NCBI RefSeq assembly: GCF_023218075.1
Contig: NZ_JALPTB010000038.1
Location: 1 to 64,000, forward strand
Length of the DNA stretch: 64,000 nucleotides
DNA from: Rhodococcus sp. HM1
Lineage (GTDB): Bacteria; Actinomycetota; Actinomycetes; Mycobacteriales; Mycobacteriaceae
Direction of reading: 5' to 3'
A program made the translations under genes and the position numbers. Shown piece by piece: positions 51,661-60,006 of this stretch (position 1 is the first letter of the stretch; each line of letters starts with the position of its first letter). The notes under the pieces were generated by a model, which worked only from the letters and a program-made list of their open reading frames with translations, did no database searches and had not been told where the DNA came from.

Positions 51661-52892
51661 GCACTCCCACCCCGGAACCGGTGCCCGGTTCCCTCACCGG
51701 CCTGCGCGTGATCGAGATCAGCACCTCGGTCGCCGCGCCGTTCGGCGGGCAGATCCTCGGGGATCTCGGCGCCGAGGTCATCAAGATCGAGCGACAGGCC
51801 GGGGACGACACCCGCAAGTGGGCCCCGCCCGCATGGAACGGCGAGTCGATCGCGTTCATGTCGTTCAACCGCAACAAGAAGTCCGTCGTGCTGGACTACA
51901 AGACCGACGAGGGCAAGAAGATTCTCGTCGACCTGCTGCGCGACGCCGACGTGCTCATCCAGAACCTGCGTCCCGGTGCCCTCGCCAAGGCCGGATTCAC
52001 CTGGGAGTACCTCCGGGAACTCAACCCGCGCCTGATCTACTGCGAGATGTCCGGCTACGGCCACACCGGCCCCCGGGCCATGCAGCCCGCCTACGACCCG
52101 TTGCTGCAGGCGTTCTCGGGCATCGTCTCGATGACCGGGGAGGACGGCGGCGAACCCGCCCGCGTGCCGGTCTCCCTGCTCGACATGGGCACCGGCATGT
52201 GGATGGCGATGTCCGTGCTCGAGGCATTGCGCCGCCGCGACATGACGGGCAAGGGCTGCCACGTGCAGAACTCGCTGCTGCAGACGGCACTGACGTGGAT
52301 CACCTCGCCGCTGATCGGCATCGCCGCCGGCAACCCCGCTCCGCGCCGCCTGGGCTCCGGCTTCCGCGGCGTGGTGCCCTACGGCGCCTTCCCGACCGCC
52401 GACGGCCACATCTTCATCTCGGCCGGCAACGACGACATCTTCCGTCGCCTGCTCGAGGCCATCGACGCGCAGGATCTGGGGGAGCGCGAAGGCTTCACCA
52501 CCAACCCCGAACGCGTCGAGAACCGCAAGCTCGTCCAGGACGTCCTCGGCGAGCGCACCTCGCAGTTCACCCTCGACGAGCTGCTCGTGCGTCTGAAGGC
52601 CGCGAACGTACCGCACTCGCCGGTGAACACGGTCGACATGGTCTACCGCGACGAGCAGGTCAAGGCCACCGGCATGCTGCAGCCACTGCCGCACCCCGTC
52701 GTCGAGGACCTCGAGGTCGTCAACCTGCCGGTCACCTTCGACGGGCAGTACCCGCCTCTGACCAAGTGCCCGCCCGCCCTCGGCGAGGACACCGTCGAGG
52801 TACTCGCCGCAATCGGGCGCAGCGAGGACGAGATCCGCGCCCTGATCGCCGACGGCGTCGTGCGCGCCGCCACCGAGCAGGCACCGGCCTGA
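51657..52892 (+). CDS. Class III (CaiB/BaiF) CoA transferase
   Basis: A 411-aa family III CoA transferase: SLTGLRVIEISTSVAAPFGG, GDLGAEVIKIER, the FNRNKKSVVLD strand, YDPLLQAFSG and SLLDMGTGMW, in which Asp is the probable catalytic carboxylate. It moves CoA between acids (for example succinyl-CoA to an aromatic or branched diacid). In this operon it would activate the substrate or recycle CoA. Confidence 0.88.
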   Translation: MSTPTPEPVPGSLTGLRVIEISTSVAAPFGGQILGDLGAEVIKIERQAGDDTRKWAPPAWNGESIAFMSFNRNKKSVVLDYKTDEGKKILVDLLRDADVLIQNLRPGALAKAGFTWEYLRELNPRLIYCEMSGYGHTGPRAMQPAYDPLLQAFSGIVSMTGEDGGEPARVPVSLLDMGTGMWMAMSVLEALRRRDMTGKGCHVQNSLLQTALTWITSPLIGIAAGNPAPRRLGSGFRGVVPYGAFPTADGHIFISAGNDDIFRRLLEAIDAQDLGEREGFTTNPERVENRKLVQDVLGERTSQFTLDELLVRLKAANVPHSPVNTVDMVYRDEQVKATGMLQPLPHPVVEDLEVVNLPVTFDGQYPPLTKCPPALGEDTVEVLAAIGRSEDEIRALIADGVVRAATEQAPA

Positions 52893-52917
52893 CGAGACCG
52901 CGAAAGGAACAACGAGC

Positions 52918-53751
52918 ATGACCACCACCGAAGTCGGTTCCGTCGACAACGCCGGAGCTGCCGAGCCCGATTACTCGAACGAGGTCCTCTACGAGGTGCG
53001 CGACCACGTCGCGTGGATCACCATCAACCGGCCCCACCGCCGGAACGCGATGGCGCGCCGCACCGTTCACCAGCTCACCGAGGCGTTCGTGGAGGCGGGG
53101 GAGGACCCGGACGTCTTCGCCGTCGTCATCACCGGCACCGGCGACAAGGCCTTCTGCGCCGGCGGCGACATGAAGGAGATGGACGACATCGCCCGCTCGG
53201 GCCGTCAGGTCCACGTCCCGATGACCGGCCTGTACCGGGCACTGTTCGAGGTGATGCTCGAGACCTACAAGCCCGTCATCGCCGCCATCAACGGCCACGC
53301 CATCGCCGGCGGCTGCGAGATCGTGCTGTCCAGCGACGTGCGGATCGCCGTGGAGGGCGCGACGATCGGTCTCACCGAGGCGCGCCGCGGCATGGGCGCC
53401 AACCTCGGGTCGGTGCTGCTGCCGCGCCTGCTGCCCCGTGCGATCGCGATGGACCTGCTCTACACCGCCCGGGTCATCCCGGTGGAGGAGGCCAAGGAGA
53501 TGGGCCTGATCAACCGTGTGGTGCCGCGTGAGGACTTCGAGGCCGAGGTGCAGAAGTACGTCGACGAGATCCTCGCGAACTCGCCGGTGACGCTGCGCCG
53601 CTACAAGGAGATGGCCACCAAGAGCTGGGGCGTGCCGCTGCCGAGCGCTCTGCGGCTGAACGTCGGACCCAATCCGTATCTGAGCGAGGACCGCGTCGAG
53701 GGTGTCCGCGCCTTCCTCGAGAAGCGCGCACCCGTATGGAAGAACCGCTGA
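52918..53751 (+). CDS. Enoyl-CoA hydratase (crotonase family)
   Basis: A 277-aa crotonase with oxyanion-hole segments AFCAGGD (79-85) and GHAIAGGCE (126-134). Both catalytic glutamates of true hydratases are present: Glu134 (GGCE) and Glu154 (LTEARRG). It would hydrate the product of the operon's acyl-CoA dehydrogenase. A 25-bp gap with AAAGGA separates it from the CoA transferase gene. Confidence 0.88.
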   Translation: MTTTEVGSVDNAGAAEPDYSNEVLYEVRDHVAWITINRPHRRNAMARRTVHQLTEAFVEAGEDPDVFAVVITGTGDKAFCAGGDMKEMDDIARSGRQVHVPMTGLYRALFEVMLETYKPVIAAINGHAIAGGCEIVLSSDVRIAVEGATIGLTEARRGMGANLGSVLLPRLLPRAIAMDLLYTARVIPVEEAKEMGLINRVVPREDFEAEVQKYVDEILANSPVTLRRYKEMATKSWGVPLPSALRLNVGPNPYLSEDRVEGVRAFLEKRAPVWKNR

Positions 53752-53785
53752 CCGACCCGACGCCGCGGCGCGCACAAGGAGCATG

Positions 53786-55243
53786 ATGGAACTTCTCGAT
53801 CCCGGCCGCTGGGCCGGCAAGGTGTACAGCGGCGGCTGGATCCCCGGCGCCGCAGGAGAACAGCCCACCCGTGAGGCCGCCACGGGCGCGGAACTCGGCC
53901 GGATCGGTGTCGCCGACGCCGAACAGGCCCGGGCTGCGGCCACTGCCGCGGCCCGTGCGCAGGGGGCGTGGGCCGCGACGAAACCCGCCGACCGGGCCGC
54001 TGTGCTGCGCCGCGCCGGCGACCTGTTCGCCGAGTACGCCGGGGAGATCGAGGAGTGGCTGGTCCGCGAGTCGGGGGGTACCCGGCTCAAGGCCGGCCGG
54101 GAACTCGCGGCGGCGCGTGCGGAATGCTACGAGGCCGCCGGTCTCGCGACCCATCCGTCGGGGGAGGTGCTGGCCACCGACAGCGACCGCTGGTCGTTCT
54201 CACGGCGCCGCCCCGCCGGGGTGGTGTCGGTGATCGCACCGTTCAACTTCCCGCTGACCCTGTCGATCCGGTCCGTCGCGCCGGCCCTCGCCGTGGGCAA
54301 CGGCGTGCTCCTCAAGCCCGATCCGCGCACCTCCGTGAGCGGTGGGGTCGTTCTCGCGCGGATCTTCGAGGAGGCCCGCCTCCCCGGCGACGTGCTCCAC
54401 GTGCTCACCGGGGGCGCCGACGTCGGGGAGGCCGTGGTCTCAGCGCCGGAGGTCGCCGTCGTCTCGTTCACCGGGTCCACCGCAGCCGGGCGCCGGGTGG
54501 GGGAAGCCGCATCGCGTCTGCTCAAGCGCGCCCACCTCGAACTCGGCGGCAACAACGCGTTGATCGTGCTCCCGGGTGCGGACCTCGATCGCGCCGCCTC
54601 CGCCGGGGCCTTCGGATCGTTCCTGCACCAGGGCCAGATCTGCATGGCGACCGGCCGCCACATCGTCCATCGCGACATCTACGACGAGTACGTGGCGAAG
54701 CTGGCCGCGAAGGCCGATGCGCTGCGGGTCGGCGATCCGTTCACCGACGATGTCGACCTGGGCCCGATCATCGACGAGCGACAGCTGAAGTCGATCGACG
54801 CGATCGTGCGCGAGGCCGTCGACGCCGGGGCGCGGGTGTGCGCCGGTGGCACCAACGACGGGCAGTACTACCGGCCCACCGTGCTCGCCGACGTCGACCT
54901 GTCGATGCGGGTGTGGACGGACGAGATCTTCGGGCCGGTCGCCCCGGTGGTGCCGTTCGACGATCTCGACGAGGCCGCTGCCCTGGTGAACGCGAGCGAG
55001 TACGGACTGTCGGTCGGCATCCTCGGTGAGGTGGGGCTCGCGATGCAGCTGGCCGATCGCATCGACTGCGGCAAGCTGCACATCAACGAGCAGACCGTCG
55101 GCGACGAGGCGTACGCGCCGATGGGCGGAACCGGCGCGTCGGGAACGGGTTCCCGATTCGGCGGTCCGGCGGCGAACTTCGAGGCCTTCACCGAAACCCA
55201 GTGGGTCACAGTGAGGTCGGAGATCGCGCCGTATCCGTTCTGA
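53786..55243 (+). CDS. Benzaldehyde dehydrogenase-like aldehyde dehydrogenase
   Basis: A 485-aa NAD(P)-aldehyde dehydrogenase of the benzaldehyde/vanillin dehydrogenase branch: APFNFPLTLSIRSVAPALAVGN, the Glu in LELGGNN and the Cys in HQGQICMATGR. The C-terminal GGTGASGTGSRFGG is typical of this branch. It would oxidise an aromatic aldehyde, such as the product of benzoylformate decarboxylase, to the acid. ATG 53783 is adjacent to AAGGAG; 53786 gives better spacing. Confidence 0.85.
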   Translation: MELLDPGRWAGKVYSGGWIPGAAGEQPTREAATGAELGRIGVADAEQARAAATAAARAQGAWAATKPADRAAVLRRAGDLFAEYAGEIEEWLVRESGGTRLKAGRELAAARAECYEAAGLATHPSGEVLATDSDRWSFSRRRPAGVVSVIAPFNFPLTLSIRSVAPALAVGNGVLLKPDPRTSVSGGVVLARIFEEARLPGDVLHVLTGGADVGEAVVSAPEVAVVSFTGSTAAGRRVGEAASRLLKRAHLELGGNNALIVLPGADLDRAASAGAFGSFLHQGQICMATGRHIVHRDIYDEYVAKLAAKADALRVGDPFTDDVDLGPIIDERQLKSIDAIVREAVDAGARVCAGGTNDGQYYRPTVLADVDLSMRVWTDEIFGPVAPVVPFDDLDEAAALVNASEYGLSVGILGEVGLAMQLADRIDCGKLHINEQTVGDEAYAPMGGTGASGTGSRFGGPAANFEAFTETQWVTVRSEIAPYPF

Positions 55244-55284
55244 GAACGATCGACGGTGCACGAGATGTCCGTCCGGGACGGTGC

Positions 55285-55324
55285 GTGCGGGATGTGATTC
55301 GATGTTGTCGTACACATCCCGCAC
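55285..55324. promoter_or_regulatory. 12-bp inverted repeat before the second IclR gene
   Basis: GTGCGGGATGTG (55285-55296) and CACATCCCGCAC (55313-55324) are perfect inverted arms around 16 bp, ending 16 bp before ATG 55341. An autoregulatory operator is likely. With no T run, a terminator for the preceding operon is less likely. Confidence 0.55.
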
Positions 55325-55340
55325 CACCCCAGGACGAGCC

Positions 55341-56096
55341 ATGAGCAACAACGACGACGGCAAACGGTCGGTCCTGGGTCGTGCCTTCGAGATCCTCGAC
55401 TGTTTCGCCGGCGGCGCCGAGATGACGGTCGCGGGGATCTGCGACCGCACGGGGCTCCCGCCGGCCACGGTCCATCGGATGCTTGCGGCGTTGGTGCGGT
55501 GGGAGGGCGTCGAACGTCTGTCCCACGGCCGCTACCGGCTGGGACGGCGGATCTGGAGCCTGGGAATCGGTGCGCCGCAGGTGCGTCGCCTGCGGGAGCT
55601 TGCACAGCCCTATCTCGTCGACCTGCACGTCGCCACCCGCGGCACCGTCTATCTGGGGGTGCGCGACGGATCGGACGGGATCTTCTCCGACCGCATCACC
55701 CGCGTCAAACCGACCGTCAACTCGTCCCGTGCCACGCGCCGGCTCCCGTTGTACCGCACCGGCGGTGGGCGGGTGCTGCTCGCCTACTGTCCCGAGGCGT
55801 GGGAGGAGCTGGTCGCCGACTCGGAGTCGGATCCGGAACTGGCAGCGCGTGTTCCGGAACTGCGCGCGCAGCTCGCCGAGATCCGCCGGACCGGGGTGGG
55901 GATCGCCCGCAACGACGGCCTGCCGGGACGCACCTCCGTCGCCGCGGCGGTGCTCGATTCCCAGGGCGCCATCGTCGCCAGCGTGACGGTGGCCTTCCCG
56001 GAGTCCCGGATTCCGCAACCGCAGCAGATCGTGCCGCGCGTGATCGCCACGGCGCGAGCGATTTCCCGCGATCTCGCGGCCACCGGCGAGTTCTGA
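55341..56096 (+). CDS. IclR-family regulator of the side-chain operon
   Basis: A 251-aa IclR protein: HTH region SVLGRAFEILDCFAGGAEMT...TGLPPATVHRMLAALVRWEGV, then the effector domain (LPLYRTGGGRVLLAYCP). It follows the six-gene operon on the same strand and is a good candidate to bind the paired TCACTGAGTGA sites or its own 12-bp dyad. Confidence 0.86.
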   Translation: MSNNDDGKRSVLGRAFEILDCFAGGAEMTVAGICDRTGLPPATVHRMLAALVRWEGVERLSHGRYRLGRRIWSLGIGAPQVRRLRELAQPYLVDLHVATRGTVYLGVRDGSDGIFSDRITRVKPTVNSSRATRRLPLYRTGGGRVLLAYCPEAWEELVADSESDPELAARVPELRAQLAEIRRTGVGIARNDGLPGRTSVAAAVLDSQGAIVASVTVAFPESRIPQPQQIVPRVIATARAISRDLAATGEF

Positions 56097-56098
56097 CA

Positions 56099-56132
56099 GG
56101 CCGTATCCCGCAGTCGGCCGTATCCCGCAGTC
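56099..56132. repeat. 17-bp perfect tandem duplication
   Basis: GGCCGTATCCCGCAGTC occurs twice head to tail in the convergent spacer between the IclR and LysR genes. Confidence 0.9.
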
Positions 56133-56207
56133 GACGGCATCCGCTACCGTTCCGGTCATCCGTTGCGGTCTTTGCTGTAGCGGATGACGAACAGGCGAGC
56201 GAATGGG

Positions 56208-57125
56208 TTACGTCGGGTCGAGGGTCGAACCGTCGCCGAGGGTCTCGACGACGAGATCGCGCAGCCAGTCGATCTCGGGCGACGGCAGGTCGCGCCGGAT
56301 CGTGTACAGCGACACCACCGATTCCGGTACCTCGAACGGCAATTCGTACAGGCCGAGCTCACCCAGACGCGCCGACCGCTCGGCGTAGACGCGCGGGGCG
56401 AACCCGAGATAGGTGGTCGAGGCGAGCACTCCGGCGATACCGGTGAAGCTCGGGAGGGTCACCGCCACGTCGCGGTGGATTCCGAGTTCCCGGATGCGCA
56501 GATCCACTGCGGTATGTCCGGTTTCGACCGCGACCGACACGTGCCGCTCCGCCTCGAACTCCTCGAGGCTCGGCGTCGGTCCGATGCGTGGATGGTCGGG
56601 TCGGCGCACTCCGATGTACGGCTGAGTGAACAGTGGCGTGCGATGCAGATCCTGCCCGTTCAGTACCGGCGTACACACCACCGCGTCGGCGTCCCCGAGG
56701 CGCAGCGTCTCGCTCGCGTGCGAGAGGGCGAGAGGAACCACGTCGACGCTCGCGAGGGGAGCTCGAACGGACAGGGCGGTCATGATTTTCGGCAGAAGTC
56801 CCGTAACGCCCACATCGGACAGCACCAACCGGAAGGTCCGGGTCGTGGCGGCCGGGTCGAACGCCTCGGCGGCGTTCATGACGGCATCGAGACGCTCGAG
56901 TACCTCCCGCAGGCGGGGATAGAGTTCGTCGGCCAGACGTGTGGGTACCAGCTGCTGATGGCGACGGACGAACAGCTCGTCGCCGAAACGCTTGCGCAGC
57001 TTGCCCAGTGCGTAACTGACGGTCGGCTGGGTCAGGAAGAGGCTCTCGGCGGCCGCCGTGACGCTCCGGGTGCGGTAGACGGCGACGAACACCCGCAGCA
57101 TGCCGAGGTCGTAGTTGTTCGCCAT
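56208..57125 (-). CDS. LysR-family regulator of the mdlC operon
   Basis: A 305-aa LysR protein: HTH LGMLRVFVAVYRTRSVTAAA and SLFLTQPTVSYALGKLRKRFG, followed by a PBP2-like domain (YIGVRRPDHPRI). It resembles NodD/NahR-type LysRs that respond to aromatic compounds. It is divergent from mdlC across 139 bp containing a GCATT/AATGC dyad, the usual LysR arrangement. Confidence 0.88.
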   Translation of the reverse strand: MANNYDLGMLRVFVAVYRTRSVTAAAESLFLTQPTVSYALGKLRKRFGDELFVRRHQQLVPTRLADELYPRLREVLERLDAVMNAAEAFDPAATTRTFRLVLSDVGVTGLLPKIMTALSVRAPLASVDVVPLALSHASETLRLGDADAVVCTPVLNGQDLHRTPLFTQPYIGVRRPDHPRIGPTPSLEEFEAERHVSVAVETGHTAVDLRIRELGIHRDVAVTLPSFTGIAGVLASTTYLGFAPRVYAERSARLGELGLYELPFEVPESVVSLYTIRRDLPSPEIDWLRDLVVETLGDGSTLDPT

Positions 57126-57141
57126 TCCCTTGACTATAGAT

Positions 57142-57155
57142 GCATTGAATAATGC
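57142..57155. promoter_or_regulatory. LysR-type operator candidate
   Basis: GCATT-GAAT-AATGC is a perfect dyad 17 bp upstream of the LysR start. Near it are repeats of ATCTAT (57166-57180). It is positioned to control both mdlC and its regulator. Confidence 0.5.
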
Positions 57156-57264
57156 GATCGGCAGAATCTATTGGATCTATGTGATGGCGGCAACATAGGC
57201 TCCTCTCGTGTGGTCGCCACGACCCCCGACTTCTTCTCCGTCCTGCTGTGAGGGGATCTTCCCT

Positions 57265-58845
57265 ATGCCCACAATTCGCGAAGTAACGTTCGACCTGCTG
57301 CGCCGGCACGGTATGACCACGGTGTTCGGCAATCCCGGTTCGAACGAACTTCTGTTCCTCAAGGATTTCCCCGAGGACTTCGAGTACGTCCTCGGTCTCC
57401 ACGAGGGTGCCGTGGTGGCGATGGCGGACGGCTACGCGCAGGCGAGCGGACAACCGGTCTTCGTGAACCTGCACGCCGCAGCCGGCACCGGCAACGGGAT
57501 GGGTGTGCTGACCAACTCGGTGTACTCGCACTCGCCGCTGGTGATCAGCGCGGGTCAGCAGGTGCGCGACACCATCGGGCAGGAGGTCATGCTGGCCAAC
57601 GTCGACGCGGCGAGCCTGACCCGTCCGCTCACCAAGTGGAGCGCCGAACCGACCTGCCCCGAGGACGTGCCCCGCACCATCAGCCAGGCCGTCCACATGG
57701 CTACCCTGCCCGCGCCCGGCCCGGTCTACGTCTCGGTGCCCTACGACGACTGGGAGCACGAGGCCCCGGCCAACACCGCCTATCTGGCAGAGCGGCGCGT
57801 CACCACGACGACCGAACCGTCCGAGGCGATGACGGCAGAACTCCTCGCCGCCCTCGACGGTGCCGTCCGGCCCGCCCTGGTCCTCGGACCGGACGTCGAC
57901 GCGGAGCGCGCCAACGGCTTCGCAGTGCAGCTCGCGGAATCGCTCGGAGCCGCGGTGTGGATCGCGCCGTCGCCGTCACGGTGCCCCTTCCCCAACACCC
58001 ACCCACTGTTCCGCGGGGTGCTGCCCGCCAACGTCATGTCCATCCACGAGGCACTGGCCGACCACGACGTGGTGCTCGTCGCCGGTGCCCCGGTCTTCCG
58101 CTACCACCACCACCGTCCGGGTCCCTTCCTGGCGGAGGGCACCCGCGTGCTGCACCTGTCCGAGGACACCGGTGAGGTCGCCCGCGCTCCCTTCGGCGAG
58201 GCCTACCTCGCTCCGGTCGGCGCGACGCTGCGCGTCCTCGCCGAGCGGGTCCGCCGCCGCGACCTTCCGGTCGAGCCTGCACGGGAGACGTTCGCACGCG
58301 GAGCCGATCGCACCGACGCGATGCACCCCGACACGGTCTTCGCCACCATCGCCGAGATCGCTCCCCGCGACGTGGTCTACGTCAACGAATCGACCTCCAC
58401 GGCGGACTCGTTCTGGCGGCACGCGCAACTCCCCGAACCGGGTTCGTTCTACTCGCCGGCCTCCGGCGGCCTCGGCTTCGGCCTGCCCGCCGCCGTCGGC
58501 GTCCAGCTCGCCCATCCGGAGCGTCGCGTGGTCGCGACGATCGGTGACGGATCCGCCAACTTCGGGATCACCGCACTGTGGACCGCCGCCCGCCGCGACG
58601 TGCCCGTGGTGTTCGTCATCCTCAACAACGGCACGTACGGTGCGTTGCGCCGGTTCACCCGTGCTCTGGACACGGGCGAGACCCCGGGACTCGACGTGCC
58701 CGACATCGACTTCGTCAGGATCGCGGAAGGCTACGGCGTGAAGGGCGAACGGGTCACCGGTGCCGAGGAACTGAAGGCGGCCCTGCACCGAGCCTTCGAA
58801 GGCACCTCGCCGGTGCTGATCGAAGCCGTCACGTACTTCGAGTAG
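57265..58845 (+). CDS. mdlC: Benzoylformate decarboxylase
   Basis: A 526-aa ThDP enzyme converting benzoylformate (arylglyoxylate) to benzaldehyde and CO2. The active-site residues of the Pseudomonas putida enzyme fall at the same numbers: Ser26 (GNPGSNEL), Glu47 (GLHEGAV), His70 (VNLHAAAG) and His281 (FRYHHHRPG). The ThDP/Mg motif GDGSANFGITALW...NN is complete. It leads an operon with an ABC importer, and an aromatic aldehyde dehydrogenase is encoded 2 kb upstream. Confidence 0.95.
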   Translation: MPTIREVTFDLLRRHGMTTVFGNPGSNELLFLKDFPEDFEYVLGLHEGAVVAMADGYAQASGQPVFVNLHAAAGTGNGMGVLTNSVYSHSPLVISAGQQVRDTIGQEVMLANVDAASLTRPLTKWSAEPTCPEDVPRTISQAVHMATLPAPGPVYVSVPYDDWEHEAPANTAYLAERRVTTTTEPSEAMTAELLAALDGAVRPALVLGPDVDAERANGFAVQLAESLGAAVWIAPSPSRCPFPNTHPLFRGVLPANVMSIHEALADHDVVLVAGAPVFRYHHHRPGPFLAEGTRVLHLSEDTGEVARAPFGEAYLAPVGATLRVLAERVRRRDLPVEPARETFARGADRTDAMHPDTVFATIAEIAPRDVVYVNESTSTADSFWRHAQLPEPGSFYSPASGGLGFGLPAAVGVQLAHPERRVVATIGDGSANFGITALWTAARRDVPVVFVILNNGTYGALRRFTRALDTGETPGLDVPDIDFVRIAEGYGVKGERVTGAEELKAALHRAFEGTSPVLIEAVTYFE

Positions 58846-58884
58846 GACCCGACCCCCCGCCGCACACACGACTGAGGAACCAGC

Positions 58885-60006
58885 ATGAAGATCACCATCG
58901 AGAATCTGCAGCTTCGATACGGGAAGTTCACGGCCATCGAGAACCTCAACCTCGAGATCGACGAGGGCGAATCGGTTGTGCTGCTCGGCAAGTCGGGGTG
59001 CGGCAAGACCAGCACCATGCGGTGCATCGCCGGCCTCGAGGAACCCACCGCCGGTCGCATCACCATCGGTGACACGGTCGTCTTCGACGCGGCGAAGGGC
59101 ATCAACCTGCCGCCCAACAAGCGCAACGTCGGCATGGTCTTCCAGTCGTACGCGGTGTGGCCGCACATGACCGTCTTCCAGAACGTCGCCTATTCGTTGA
59201 AGCTGCAGAAACTCCCTGCGGCAGAGATCAAGTCGCGGGTCGCGGAGGTACTCGAGCTCGTCGGTCTGTCGGACTTCGCGCAGCGTGGCGCGAGCCTGCT
59301 CTCCGGTGGACAGATGCAGCGTGTGGCACTCGCCCGGTCGCTCGTGATGCGTCCCTCGGTGCTCATGCTCGACGAGCCGCTGTCGAACCTCGACGCCCGC
59401 CTGCGCGACCGTCTGCGGGTGGAGCTGCGTGAGATCCAGCTGAGCCTCGGCCTGACCACGGTCTACGTCACGCATGACCAGCAGGAGGCGTTCGCACTCG
59501 CCGACCGCATCGCGCTCATGCAGGGCGGACGGATCGTGCAGATCGGCGGCCCCACCGCGATCTACAACGAGCCGGCGAGCGCGTCGATCGCACACTTCCT
59601 CGGCGTGTCCAACATTTTCGACTGCACCGCCACCGTCGGCGCCGACGGCTACGTCACGGCCGTTCGCGACGGGGGAGAAGTGATCCGCACCGAGCAGCGC
59701 AACCTCGCCGCCGCCGACGACTTCAAGGCGTGCATCCGGTCCGAGGATCTGGTGCTGTCGAACGTGTCCGGCGGTGGCACCAACGAGCTCTCGGGCCGCG
59801 TCGCGGTCACGAGCTTCCAGGGTTCGAGCATCCGGTACGCCGTCACCCTCGACAACGGAGGCGAGCTCGACGTCTTCGCCCCGACGAAGGGCACCGAGCG
59901 CTTCGAGATCGGCGATCGCGTCTTCGCTTCGGTCTCGCCGGAGAACGTCCAGATCCTGCCGGCCGATGTGGTTCGACAGGCACGACTGCAGGAGGTCGCG
60001 GCATGA
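58885..60006 (+). CDS. ABC importer ATP-binding subunit (Fbp/Pot type)
   Basis: A 373-aa ATPase: Walker A GKSGCGKTS, Q-loop FQSYAVWPHM, signature LLSGGQMQRVALARSL, Walker B VLMLDEPLSNLD, H-loop VYVTHDQ, and a C-terminal TOBE-like regulatory domain. It belongs to the iron/polyamine/2-aminoethylphosphonate importer group. It lies 39 bp after mdlC and overlaps the permease gene by 4 bp, so it probably imports an aromatic acid for the mdlC pathway. Confidence 0.9.
   Translation: MKITIENLQLRYGKFTAIENLNLEIDEGESVVLLGKSGCGKTSTMRCIAGLEEPTAGRITIGDTVVFDAAKGINLPPNKRNVGMVFQSYAVWPHMTVFQNVAYSLKLQKLPAAEIKSRVAEVLELVGLSDFAQRGASLLSGGQMQRVALARSLVMRPSVLMLDEPLSNLDARLRDRLRVELREIQLSLGLTTVYVTHDQQEAFALADRIALMQGGRIVQIGGPTAIYNEPASASIAHFLGVSNIFDCTATVGADGYVTAVRDGGEVIRTEQRNLAAADDFKACIRSEDLVLSNVSGGGTNELSGRVAVTSFQGSSIRYAVTLDNGGELDVFAPTKGTERFEIGDRVFASVSPENVQILPADVVRQARLQEVAA

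Noticed and set aside
47869-55243. Benzylsuccinate (bbs-type) beta-oxidation
   Set aside because: A class III CoA transferase and an acyl-CoA dehydrogenase fit, but there is no thiolase or hydroxyacyl-CoA dehydrogenase. A lyase and a PrpD-like protein are present instead.
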